From an uncultured Christensenella sp. (lineage in GTDB: Bacteria > Bacillota > Clostridia > Christensenellales > UBA1750): 64,000 nt of DNA. Shown here one piece after another: positions 34,853 to 42,713 of this stretch. Position 1 is the stretch's first letter. Each line of letters begins with the position of its first letter. The notes beneath the pieces were generated by a model. The model made no database searches, had not been told where the DNA came from, and was given only the letters and a program-made list of their open reading frames with translations. Location: the NCBI GenBank assembly GCA_905193155.1, contig CAJJNQ010000010.1, positions 1-64,000 on the forward strand, given 5' to 3'. The translations under genes and the position numbers were made by a program.

Positions 34853-35581
34853 ATGAAGGTGGTTGCCAAGACCCATTGCGGAAAGGTTCGCCCAATCAAT
34901 GAGGACCGCTATCTCGTGCCGGAAGAGGGCGACAGCATCGTGCTGGTCGCGGATGGCATGGGCGGGCACAAGGCGGGCGAGGTCGCCAGCGAAACCGCCG
35001 CGCAGACCATTCGCGCCTGTGCGGTCAAAATGCACGGCCGCGAAATCTCGATCAAGACCGCGCTCAAATGGGTGCGCCAGGCCAACCAGATCATCTACCG
35101 CATGGCCAATGAAAAGCCGGAATGTATGGGCATGGGCACCACCATGACCTTTTTGTACTTCATGAATAAGCACGCGCTGCTGGCGCATGTGGGCGACAGC
35201 CGCTGCTACCGCATTCGCGACGGGCGCATCATGCAGCTGACCAAGGATCATTCTCTTGTGGCGGAGCTGGTGCGTATCGGGGAAATTACGCCCGAACAGG
35301 CGCGCAATCATCCTTATCGCAACATCATCACCCGCGCGTTGGGCACGGATGATTATGTCGCGGTGGACGCGCAGGACATTCCCGTGGAGGAAAACGACGT
35401 CTATCTGCTGTGCAGCGACGGGCTGAGCAATTATCTGGAGGAAGATGAACTGCTCCACGCAGTGCAGAACCAACCTTCCGATGCGCTGTGCGACCATCTG
35501 GTGCAGATTGCACTCGATCGCGGCGGCCGGGACAATATCACGGTGGTCGCGGCCTATTGCGGTGGGGAGGTGGCGCGATGA
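34853..35581 (+). CDS. prpC: PP2C-type Ser/Thr protein phosphatase (PrpC/Stp1)
   Basis: The 242-residue metal-dependent phosphatase dephosphorylates targets of the adjacent PASTA kinase. Metal-binding motifs are NEDRYLV near residue 18, VADGMGGHKAGEVAS (about 33-47), VGDSRCYRIRDG, CSDGLSNYL and GGRDNITVV. No TM segment. The ATG is one base after the rlmN stop and the stop overlaps prkC in ATGA. The phosphatase-kinase pair controls cell-wall synthesis, growth and spore germination in Firmicutes. Confidence 0.95.
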   Translation: MKVVAKTHCGKVRPINEDRYLVPEEGDSIVLVADGMGGHKAGEVASETAAQTIRACAVKMHGREISIKTALKWVRQANQIIYRMANEKPECMGMGTTMTFLYFMNKHALLAHVGDSRCYRIRDGRIMQLTKDHSLVAELVRIGEITPEQARNHPYRNIITRALGTDDYVAVDAQDIPVEENDVYLLCSDGLSNYLEEDELLHAVQNQPSDALCDHLVQIALDRGGRDNITVVAAYCGGEVAR

Positions 35582-37470
35582 AGGGTACCTGCCTCAAGGG
35601 ACGTTATCTGCTGGGAGAGGTTATCGGCAAGGGTGGCATGGCCGTCGTCTACAAGGCCTATGATTTCCGCACCGGCCGAACGGTCGCCGTCAAGGTGCTG
35701 CGCGATCAATACAGCCAGGACGCGGAGTTTGTGCGCCGCTTTCAGCAGGAGGCCGAAGCCGCTTCTGCCATTACGCACGAAAACCTGATCGATATCTACG
35801 ATGTGGGCGAGCAGAATGGCACACGCTTTATCGTGATGGAATATGTGGACGGCATGACGCTCAAGTCCCTCATCAAGGAGCATGGCGCGCTGGATAACTA
35901 TTCGGCCATCACCATCGCGCGGCAGATCTGCACGGCGCTTCAGGTGGCGCACGATGCACACATCATTCACCGCGACATTAAGCCCCAGAACATATTGCTC
36001 GACCGCAAAGGCATCGCCGTGCTGGCGGATTTCGGCATCGCAAAGACCAGCGATACCCAGACCATCACCGGCGACGGGGAGAGCGGCGTGCTCGGTTCCG
36101 TGCATTATTTTTCGCCGGAACAGGCGCGCGGCGAGGGCGCTAACGCCTGCTCGGATTTGTATTCACTGGGCGTGGTGCTCTATGAAATGGTCACGGCGGA
36201 GCTGCCCTTTCAGGGAGATACTGCCGTCGCCATCGCGCTGCACCACATGAATACCGAGCCGACGCCGCCTATCGAGCGCAATCCCCGCGTCACGCCGGCC
36301 CTGAACGAAATCATCCTCAAGGCCATCCGCAAAAAGCCGGAGGACCGCTATCAGTCCGCGCGGGAGTTTTATGACGATCTTTCGCTGGCGCTGGTTTATC
36401 CTGAAGGCGGCTTTATCCGCGATGCTAAGAAGAAGGATGCAGAGGGCAAGGACGGGACAGAGCAGCCAAAGAAGGAAAACGATCGTTCCGGCAAGAAAAA
36501 AGCCAAGCTCCTCAATGCGAAAAAGCATATCCGCTCGCTCAAATGGGCGCTGATGGGGCTTTGCACGGCGATGATTCTGTTGCTGTGCGCAACAGCGTTT
36601 GTGCTGACGGGCGGCACGCGCCGCCTGAGTGTGCCGGAAGTGGTCAATACCAATCTCGACGCGGCGACAGCGCGGTTGGAAAGCATGGGCCTTTCGATGG
36701 AAGTCGCGGAAAAGGTCTATGACGACAACACGCTGCCCGGCACCATTGTGGAACAAAAACCGCAGCAGGGCACGCAGGTCAAAAACGGAGAAACCGTTTC
36801 CGTCGTGGTGTGCCTGGGGCCGGAAAGCGCCGCCGTTCCCGATCTGGACGGCATGACGCAGGAGGAAGCCGCCAACGCGCTTGCACCGCTGGGGCTACAC
36901 GTCGGCGTGGTGACGCACCGTCAGGACAGCGACGCCCCGCGCGGCACCGTCATCGAGCAGTATCCGGAACAGGGCGAGGTGCTCGAAAACGGCGGCGCGG
37001 TCAATTTGACCCTCAGCGACCAACCGTTAATGCGCGATGTCCCCAATGTATTGGGCAAAACGCTGGAGGAGACCCGGCAGCGGCTGAAGGAATACGATTT
37101 GCAGCTGGGCGATGTGCATTATGAATATGCGACCGGTTATGACGTGGGTGAGGTGTTCCGCCAATCGCCGGAGAGCGGTACACAGCTTCGCCAGGGGGAT
37201 TCGGTCAACGTCTGGGTGGTGGAGAGCATCGAAATGGCCACTTGCGAATATCAGCTGACCGTCAACGTCAAAAAAGACGATTCTCAGGTGAGCATTTTCG
37301 TAGAAGAGGGTTCGCTTTATAAAGAGATATTCAACTGGAATTGCGACCGCGGCACGCTCGATATCCAGGTCACATTGGAAAACGAAACCGCGGGCGATAA
37401 AACGCTGATTATCATGGTCAATGATGAAGAGGTCAAGCGGGAGACCGTGACCTTTGTGGGAGGACAGTAA
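35578..37470 (+). CDS. prkC: PASTA-domain Ser/Thr protein kinase PrkC
   Basis: The 630-residue protein has a cytoplasmic kinase domain (about 8-275): IGKGGMAVVYKA, the ATP Lys in VAVKVL, catalytic HRDIKPQN, DFGIAK and the GT/S-rich activation loop. A basic juxtamembrane segment (about 285-325) precedes a single TM helix (about 327-347). Three PASTA repeats follow (about 353-420, 420-487, 490-558), which bind muropeptides or lipid II. The last 70 residues form an extra beta domain without a PASTA match. Given the putative murein-recycling locus upstream, the cell has both sensing and import of cell-wall peptides. The ATG overlaps the prpC stop. Confidence 0.95.
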   Translation: MKGTCLKGRYLLGEVIGKGGMAVVYKAYDFRTGRTVAVKVLRDQYSQDAEFVRRFQQEAEAASAITHENLIDIYDVGEQNGTRFIVMEYVDGMTLKSLIKEHGALDNYSAITIARQICTALQVAHDAHIIHRDIKPQNILLDRKGIAVLADFGIAKTSDTQTITGDGESGVLGSVHYFSPEQARGEGANACSDLYSLGVVLYEMVTAELPFQGDTAVAIALHHMNTEPTPPIERNPRVTPALNEIILKAIRKKPEDRYQSAREFYDDLSLALVYPEGGFIRDAKKKDAEGKDGTEQPKKENDRSGKKKAKLLNAKKHIRSLKWALMGLCTAMILLLCATAFVLTGGTRRLSVPEVVNTNLDAATARLESMGLSMEVAEKVYDDNTLPGTIVEQKPQQGTQVKNGETVSVVVCLGPESAAVPDLDGMTQEEAANALAPLGLHVGVVTHRQDSDAPRGTVIEQYPEQGEVLENGGAVNLTLSDQPLMRDVPNVLGKTLEETRQRLKEYDLQLGDVHYEYATGYDVGEVFRQSPESGTQLRQGDSVNVWVVESIEMATCEYQLTVNVKKDDSQVSIFVEEGSLYKEIFNWNCDRGTLDIQVTLENETAGDKTLIIMVNDEEVKRETVTFVGGQ

Positions 37471-38349
37471 ATGCAGGGGAGAATTTTGCAGGGCATCGGC
37501 AGCTTTTACACCGTTGAAAGCGGTGAGGAGTGCTATGTCTGCAAGGCGCGCGGACGCTTTCGCAAGCAGCGCATCACGCCCATGGTCGGCGATTTGGTGG
37601 AATTTACGCCTGCGCCCGATGCGGAGAGCGAGGGATCCATCGAAGAAATTCTGCCCCGCAGCAGCGAATTGATCCGCCCACCGGTGGCCAATATCGACCT
37701 GCTGCTGGTGACACTGGCTGCTGCCGCACCCGATCCCGACCTGCTTCTGGCCGACCGCCTGCTGGTGCGTGCACAGAGAGCGGGCATCGAGGCCTGCATC
37801 GTCGTGAACAAGACAGACCTATCCGAAAACATAGTGCAGGAAATTCGCAGTCAGTACGAAAAATCCGGCTATCGCGTATTGACGGTCTGCGCGAGGGAGC
37901 AGATCGGTTTGGATGAGCTGAAAGCGCTGGCGCGGGGGCGCATTGTCGCCTTTGCCGGGCAGTCCGCCGTCGGAAAATCTACGCTGATGAATGCACTCTG
38001 TCCGGGGCTTGGGCAGGAAACAGGCGAGGTCAGCCGCATCGAGCGCGGACGGCACACCACGCGCAAGGCGCAGCTCTTTCCTACGCCGGGCGGCGGCTAT
38101 CTGGCCGATACGCCGGGATTCAGTCTGCTGGAGCTTGACGCGCAGGATCCCGATACGCTCAAGGATAGTTATCCCGAATTTGCGCCCTATGAGGGGCAGT
38201 GCCGCTTTCTCGGCTGCCAGCATATCGGCGAGCCCGATTGCGCGGTCAAGCAGGCGGCCAAAGAGGGGCTTCTTTCAACAGAACGGCTGGAGCGCTATGC
38301 GCTTTTGCATCAGGAAATAAAAGAAAAATGGGGGAGAAGGTATGACTAA
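37471..38349 (+). CDS. rsgA: Ribosome small-subunit GTPase RsgA
   Basis: The 292-residue circularly permuted GTPase helps mature the 30S subunit. The N-terminal OB fold precedes the G domain with the permuted order: NKTD (G4), then GQSAVGKST (G1), then DTPGF (G3). The C-terminal zinc-binding Cys/His cluster reads CRFLGCQHIGEPDC. The ATG abuts the prkC stop with no gap. It overlaps rpe by eight bases. Confidence 0.95.
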   Translation: MQGRILQGIGSFYTVESGEECYVCKARGRFRKQRITPMVGDLVEFTPAPDAESEGSIEEILPRSSELIRPPVANIDLLLVTLAAAAPDPDLLLADRLLVRAQRAGIEACIVVNKTDLSENIVQEIRSQYEKSGYRVLTVCAREQIGLDELKALARGRIVAFAGQSAVGKSTLMNALCPGLGQETGEVSRIERGRHTTRKAQLFPTPGGGYLADTPGFSLLELDAQDPDTLKDSYPEFAPYEGQCRFLGCQHIGEPDCAVKQAAKEGLLSTERLERYALLHQEIKEKWGRRYD

Positions 38350-38995
38350 GATCTCGGTTTCGATGCTTGCTTCGGACTATTCCAAATTCGGCGAGGAAGC
38401 GCTGCGTATGCAGCGCGCAGGCGTGGATTTTCTGCACATGGACGTCATGGACGGCTGCTTTGTGCCCAACATTTCCTTCGGCGCAGGGGTCATCAAGGCG
38501 GTGCACAAGGTTTGCGACGCGCCGCTGGATGTGCACCTGATGGTGAACGATCCTATTCGTTACGCGCAGGACTTTGTGGAGGCGGGCGCATCCATCCTGA
38601 CGGTACACGCGGAGTGCACGCCGCATCTTCAGCGTGCCGTCAAGTTCATTCAGTCTCTCGGCGTCAAGGCCGGTGTGGCGCTCAATCCCGCAACGCCGCT
38701 GGAAGAACTCAAGTGGGTGATGGATGATATCGACATGATCCTGATCATGACGGTTAATCCCGGCTTCGGCGGGCAGAAGCTCATTCCCGCGACCATCGAA
38801 AAGACAGCGCAGGCGGCAGAGATGATTCGCCGCAGCGGACGAGACATCGAGTTGGAAGTGGACGGCGGCGTCGCCCCGGCGACCTGTGCAGCACTTCGCG
38901 AAGCGGGCGCGACGATGTTGGTGGCTGGATCCGCACTCTACGGCGCGCCAGATGCGGCGGAGATGCTGCGCATCCTGCGCGGAGAAAACAAGTGA
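38342..38995 (+). CDS. rpe: Ribulose-phosphate 3-epimerase
   Basis: The 217-residue TIM-barrel enzyme interconverts ribulose 5-phosphate and xylulose 5-phosphate. Catalytic Asp and metal His residues lie in FLHMDVMDGCFVPN and LDVHLMV; the phosphate-binding end is VDGGV and LVAGSALYG. It links to the xylulokinase and rpiB found elsewhere in the window. It starts eight bases inside rsgA and overlaps thiN by four. Confidence 0.95.
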   Translation: MTKISVSMLASDYSKFGEEALRMQRAGVDFLHMDVMDGCFVPNISFGAGVIKAVHKVCDAPLDVHLMVNDPIRYAQDFVEAGASILTVHAECTPHLQRAVKFIQSLGVKAGVALNPATPLEELKWVMDDIDMILIMTVNPGFGGQKLIPATIEKTAQAAEMIRRSGRDIELEVDGGVAPATCAALREAGATMLVAGSALYGAPDAAEMLRILRGENK

Positions 38996-39651
38996 ACCGC
39001 GCGCTGATGGTTCTGGGCGGTCAAAGGCCGGCCAGAGAACTGCTTTGCCGGTTGGCAGAAGAAACCGACTATGTTCTGTGCGCCGACCGCGGTCTGGATG
39101 CGGCGCTGGAAGCGGGGATTCGTATCGACGGTGCCATTGGAGACTTCGACTCAGCAAAACCGACCTCAGTCGCTGAGATGAATCGTCGAGACATTCCGCA
39201 TATCGTTTATCCGGCTATCAAAGATGATACCGACGGCATGGCCTGCGTGCGGTTTGTGCTCGATAACGATGTAAAAGAGGTCGTGCTCACCGGCGCATCC
39301 GGCGGCAGAATTGACCATTATCTGGCCAATTTTCAGCTGTTGGTATATCTCGAAAAGCACGGCGTGCGCGCCTGCATCGAAGAGGAAAACATGACGGCTT
39401 GGGCGGTACATGACCGAGAGCAAACCGTGGTCGGTCATATGGATGATCTGCTCTCCGTTCTCCAAATGACGGAGGAGCTTCAGCTCTCCGAAAGCGGCGT
39501 GTTCTACCCGCTGGATCATTACGACGTGGAGTTCGGTTATCCCATCGGTGTAAGCAATGTGATGACGGCGAAGGAATCCGTCATCACGGTTCACAAGGGA
39601 TGGGCGCTGATCATCCACTACAAAAATAAACCGGAGCCGATGCGCGAATAA
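38992..39651 (+). CDS. thiN: Thiamine pyrophosphokinase
   Basis: The 219-residue enzyme transfers diphosphate from ATP to thiamine. Conserved parts are CADRGLDAALEAGI, the IGDFDS motif, KDDTDGM and TGASGGRIDHYLANF. The C-terminal beta domain binds thiamine. The GTG start at 38992 overlaps the rpe stop (GTGA). It is the last gene of the 25466-39651 operon; a very long hairpin begins three bases after the stop. Confidence 0.92.
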   Translation: MNRALMVLGGQRPARELLCRLAEETDYVLCADRGLDAALEAGIRIDGAIGDFDSAKPTSVAEMNRRDIPHIVYPAIKDDTDGMACVRFVLDNDVKEVVLTGASGGRIDHYLANFQLLVYLEKHGVRACIEEENMTAWAVHDREQTVVGHMDDLLSVLQMTEELQLSESGVFYPLDHYDVEFGYPIGVSNVMTAKESVITVHKGWALIIHYKNKPEPMRE

Positions 39652-39653
39652 AA

Positions 39654-39713
39654 AAGAAGCACCTTTGTCTTCTTTCCCGCATATCATGGGGAGAGGAGAC
39701 GGAGGTGCTTTTT
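39654..39713 (+). terminator. Very long hairpin (25-bp stem) after thiN that contains the next gene's ribosome binding site
   Basis: Bases 39654-39678 pair with 39689-39713 without a bulge (a few G-U pairs), with a 10-base loop. The 3' arm ends in five T (39709-39713), so it may terminate the thiN operon. The same 3' arm carries GGAGGTG (39701-39707), the ribosome binding site of the ATG at 39715. Folding would therefore hide that site. Confidence 0.75.
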
Positions 39714-39714
39714 G

Positions 39715-39870
39715 ATGTGCAGGCAGGCGATTGCATGTGTGCTGACGGTGGTGGGGCTGACACTGCTGCTGCTTTGCTTTTTGCCGACATGGCTGATCTG
39801 CGTGCTGGGCCTGCTGATGCTGGGAACGGGGATTGCGCTGCTGATCCTGTGGATCAAAAAGGGCTGCTGA
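39715..39870 (+). CDS. Small hydrophobic membrane protein (51 residues) in the spoVM position
   Basis: ATG to TGA encodes a 51-residue protein with two closely spaced hydrophobic segments (about 6-22 and 26-46) separated by a LPTW turn, and a basic KKGC end. Four Cys are present (2, 8, 21, 29), plus the terminal Cys51. GGAGGTG is at ideal distance. In Bacillus the order is thiN-spoVM-rpmB; here this ORF sits between thiN and rpmB. Its sequence does not match the 26-residue amphipathic SpoVM. Whether it replaces SpoVM, or is a small spore or membrane protein, is unknown. A terminator follows eleven bases after the stop. Confidence 0.6.
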   Translation: MCRQAIACVLTVVGLTLLLLCFLPTWLICVLGLLMLGTGIALLILWIKKGC

Positions 39871-39881
39871 AAAAGAAAAAG

Positions 39882-39913
39882 CGCGGTTTTCCTTTTTCAG
39901 GAAAGCCGCGTTT
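39882..39913. terminator. Terminator between the small membrane ORF and rpmB (likely bidirectional)
   Basis: An 11-bp stem (39882-39892 with 39900-39910, one G-U pair) with A-rich sequence before and T-rich sequence after, so it can serve both converging genes. Confidence 0.75.
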
Positions 39914-39939
39914 CTCTAATGCATATTCCTTTTTGAATA

Positions 39940-40131
39940 TTACACATTGCGCTCGACCTTACCGGAGCGCAGGCAGCGGGTGCAGACATACATGGTCTTG
40001 GGCGCGCCATCCACGATCACGCGAACCTTCTGAGTGTTAGGAGCCCAGCAGCGGCGAACCGCGTTGTTGGCGTGCGAAACGTGGTTACCGGACATCGTGC
40101 CCTTACCGCAAACCTCACAGATCTTTCCCAT
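39940..40131 (-). CDS. rpmB: 50S ribosomal protein L28
   Basis: The 63-residue protein is of the zinc-binding form with CxxC pairs at C5/C8 and C50/C53. GNHVSHANNAVRRCWAPNTQKV is the conserved L28 core. The start at 40131 is preceded by AAGGAGGT on the minus strand; the frame extends further upstream without a better start. It is divergent from the cysteine desulfurase gene and converges on the small membrane ORF, unlike in Bacillus where rpmB itself is also in opposite orientation to the spoVM gene. Confidence 0.95.
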   Translation of the reverse strand: MGKICEVCGKGTMSGNHVSHANNAVRRCWAPNTQKVRVIVDGAPKTMYVCTRCLRSGKVERNV

Positions 40132-40177
40132 TCTCGGAACACCTCCTTCAGGTGGATAGTACGGTTCAAACATTGTT

Positions 40178-40206
40178 ATTTTAGCATGATTCAGCGCGAT
40201 GCGCAA
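40178..40206 (-). promoter_or_regulatory. Promoter of rpmB
   Basis: On the minus strand, TTGCGC (40206-40201) and TAAAAT (40183-40178) are separated by 17 bases, with a TG before the -10 region. The -10 is about 50 bases before the rpmB start. Confidence 0.65.
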
Positions 40207-40258
40207 GACCTTTTCGTAAAATATACAAAAGAAACAAAACTTGGGCTCGTCCTTGTGA

Positions 40259-40287
40259 TTGACGGCAGGGGGGAATTGTGGCATACT
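40259..40287 (+). promoter_or_regulatory. Candidate promoter of the cysteine desulfurase-thiI operon
   Basis: TTGACG (40259-40264) and CATACT (40282-40287) are 17 bases apart, 67 bases before the cysteine desulfurase start. Confidence 0.5.
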
Positions 40288-40301
40288 TAAAGAAGAATTT
40301 C

Positions 40302-40321
40302 GGGAGCAATGCTCCTTTTTT
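40302..40321 (+). terminator. Short hairpin with T-run just after the candidate promoter
   Basis: GGAGC/GCTCC (40303-40307 with 40311-40315, loop AAT) followed by six T. It would lie only a few bases after the predicted transcription start, so it could act as an attenuator or stop transcription from farther upstream. Confidence 0.5.
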
Positions 40322-40335
40322 CATGAATTTTCATG
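40322..40335. promoter_or_regulatory. 14-bp perfect palindrome before the cysteine desulfurase gene
   Basis: CATGAATTTTCATG is a perfect palindrome about 18 bases before the start codon. It may be an operator; the protein that would bind is unknown. Confidence 0.35.
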
Positions 40336-40353
40336 AAGAGGGAAGGCCGTAAC

Positions 40354-41493
40354 ATGATCTATCTGGATAACAGCGCCACCACCCGTCCTTTCGACGAAGT
40401 GATCGATAAGATGAGCGCATGTATGCGCGAGGAATATTTCAATCCCTCTGCCGTTTACGCTCCGGCCATGCTGGCGGGACGCATCCTGACCGAAACGCGG
40501 GAGGCCATTGCTTCTCAACTGGGCGGTCGGGTCAAGGTTGTGTTTACCTCCGGCGGTACGGAGGCGGACAACCTGGCGCTGCTGGGCACGGCGCACGCCC
40601 TGCGCGGAAGAAAAGGGCATTTCATCACCACGAAGGTCGAGCATCCCGCCATATTGGAAACGGCGGCCGAGCTGGAACGTCTGGGTCACAGCGTGACTTA
40701 TATCGGCGTGGACGAAGAGGGCACGGTAGATGTGGACGCGCTGGTTGACGCCGTGCGGGAGGATACCGCGTTGGTCAGCGTCATGCAGGTCAACAATGAG
40801 GTCGGCGCAGTCATGCCCATCGAAGAAATCAGCCGCCGCGTGAAGGAGAAGAACCCGCGCACGCTGATTCATGTGGACGGCGTGCAGGGCTTCATGCGTG
40901 TCCCGATGCACATGAACCGCATGGGCGTTGATCTGTACAGCCTCTCCGGCCATAAAATTCACGGCCCCAAAGGCATTGGCGCGCTGGCGATGAGCGACAG
41001 AGCGCGTCCCTTGTGCATCGCCTTTGGCGGCGGCCAGGAAAACGGTCTGCGCTCCGGCACGGAAAACGTGCCCGGCATTGCGGGACTTGGACAGGCGGTC
41101 AGAGCCTTTGCTCGGCTTGACGATCCCGCATCCGATATGATGGAGCTGAAGATGCGCCTTCGCGACGGCATTTTACAGGCCGTGCCCGACGCAAAGGTCA
41201 ACGGTCCCACGGGAGGCGCACCGCACATCCTCAACGTCACTTTCCCTGTCAAGGGCGAAGTGCTGCTGCATGCTCTGGAAGGCGCGGGGATCCTGTGCTC
41301 CACGGGTTCCGCGTGTGCCAGCCATAAGAAGTCCGCGTCCCATGTGCTCACCGCGATGGGCGTTCCGGATAAGGAGATTGACGGCGCGCTGCGCTTTTCG
41401 CTCTGCCCGATGAATACACCGGAGGAAATTGACGAAACCGTTGCGCAGATCCGCAAGAGCGTGGAGATGCTGCGCGCGTTCAAAAGGAGATAA
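40354..41493 (+). CDS. Cysteine desulfurase (NifS/IscS family)
   Basis: The 379-residue PLP enzyme takes sulfur from cysteine as a persulfide. The PLP Lys is in SLSGHKIHGPKG, the N-terminal YLDNSATT is typical, and the active-site Cys is in STGSACASHKK. The directly following thiI suggests it serves as the sulfur donor for 4-thiouridine in tRNA, as NifZ does in Bacillus. The ATG at 40354 follows GAGGGAAGG; an upstream ATG at 40333 lies in the palindrome. The 3-base gap to thiI supports one operon. Confidence 0.93.
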   Translation: MIYLDNSATTRPFDEVIDKMSACMREEYFNPSAVYAPAMLAGRILTETREAIASQLGGRVKVVFTSGGTEADNLALLGTAHALRGRKGHFITTKVEHPAILETAAELERLGHSVTYIGVDEEGTVDVDALVDAVREDTALVSVMQVNNEVGAVMPIEEISRRVKEKNPRTLIHVDGVQGFMRVPMHMNRMGVDLYSLSGHKIHGPKGIGALAMSDRARPLCIAFGGGQENGLRSGTENVPGIAGLGQAVRAFARLDDPASDMMELKMRLRDGILQAVPDAKVNGPTGGAPHILNVTFPVKGEVLLHALEGAGILCSTGSACASHKKSASHVLTAMGVPDKEIDGALRFSLCPMNTPEEIDETVAQIRKSVEMLRAFKRR

Positions 41494-41496
41494 GTC

Positions 41497-42645
41497 ATGA
41501 AAAACGTGTTGCTGGTTCGCATGGGCGAAATTTTTCTCAAGGGCGATAACCGCAATTTCTTTATCAACGCGCTGGTGCAGCAGATCCGCAAGGCCATCGA
41601 CGGCACCGGCTGTGAGCTGGAGCTGACCCAGGGACGCATCTATATCCGCAATATTGCTGACATGGAAGATACCATTCACCGCGTCACCCGCGTCTTCGGC
41701 GTGCATTCCGTCAGCCCCGTCGTCGAGTGCGAAAAGAACATCGACGTCATTGGGGAAAAGGCGGTCGAGCTGATGCAGCCCTTCTCCGGCACCTTCAAGG
41801 TGCAGGCGCGCCGCGCGGACAAGCGCTTCCCGATGGATTCGATGCAGATCAACGAGGAGATCGGCCATCAGGTGCTCGAGGCCAACGGCAATCTTTCCGT
41901 GGATGTGCATAAGCCGCAGCACATTCTCAGCGTGGAAGTGCGCGAAAACGCCTATCTTTATGTGGAAAAGATCCCTGCTGTCGGCGGTATGCCGGTGGGG
42001 ACCGGCGGCAAAGCCATGCTGCTGCTCTCCGGTGGTATTGATTCACCTGTTGCAGGATACATGATCGCCAAGCGCGGCGTGCAGCTTTGCGCAATCCATT
42101 ACCATTCCTTTCCCTTCACCTCTGAACAGGCCAAGCAGAAGGTCATCGACCTTGCCAAGCAGATCGCGGCATACGCAGGCCCCATCCGCCTGTACGTTGT
42201 GCCGTTTACCGAGCTTCAGCAGGAGCTTTATCAGAAGTGCCCGGATAGCCAGCTCACCATCCTGATGCGCCGCTACATGATGCGCATTGCCGATACCGTT
42301 GCCAAGCGTGCCAAGTGCTCGGCGTTGATCACCGGCGAATCGCTGGGGCAGGTTGCCAGCCAGACCATGGGCGGCCTTTGCTGCTCGGACGCGGTGTGCG
42401 ATATGCCCGTGTTCCGCCCGCTGATCGGCTTTGACAAGACAGAAATCATGGATTATGCGCAAAAGATCGGCACTTACGAGACCTCGATTCTGCCGTATGA
42501 GGACTGCTGCACGATCTTTACGCCTAAGCATCCGCAGACCCGTCCGCAGGTTGAACAGCTGCTGGAATCCGAAAAACTCATCGACGGCGAAGGCTTGATG
42601 AAGCGCGCCATCGAGGGCATCGAAGTGCTGAACATCAAACCCTGA
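41497..42645 (+). CDS. thiI: tRNA 4-thiouridine synthase ThiI
   Basis: The 382-residue protein has a ferredoxin-like and THUMP N-terminal half (about 1-165) and an AANH-type PP-loop domain with LLSGGIDSPVAGYM (about 179-192). Like other Gram-positive ThiI it lacks the C-terminal rhodanese domain of E. coli ThiI, so sulfur must come from the linked cysteine desulfurase. It uses ATP to activate U8 of tRNA. ATG at 41497 with an AAAAGGAG ribosome binding site at the end of the previous gene. Confidence 0.94.
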   Translation: MKNVLLVRMGEIFLKGDNRNFFINALVQQIRKAIDGTGCELELTQGRIYIRNIADMEDTIHRVTRVFGVHSVSPVVECEKNIDVIGEKAVELMQPFSGTFKVQARRADKRFPMDSMQINEEIGHQVLEANGNLSVDVHKPQHILSVEVRENAYLYVEKIPAVGGMPVGTGGKAMLLLSGGIDSPVAGYMIAKRGVQLCAIHYHSFPFTSEQAKQKVIDLAKQIAAYAGPIRLYVVPFTELQQELYQKCPDSQLTILMRRYMMRIADTVAKRAKCSALITGESLGQVASQTMGGLCCSDAVCDMPVFRPLIGFDKTEIMDYAQKIGTYETSILPYEDCCTIFTPKHPQTRPQVEQLLESEKLIDGEGLMKRAIEGIEVLNIKP

Positions 42646-42713
42646 TCATCGTAAAACCGTGCCCTTCCGCATAGATTTTTTGAAAGAGAGATCTTTGCGG
42701 GAGGGCGTTTGCG

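Noticed and set aside
42646..42713. Sporulation promoter before the L,D-transpeptidase (CATAGATT)
   Set aside because: The -10 resembles sigma-E, but no convincing -35 is at the right distance.
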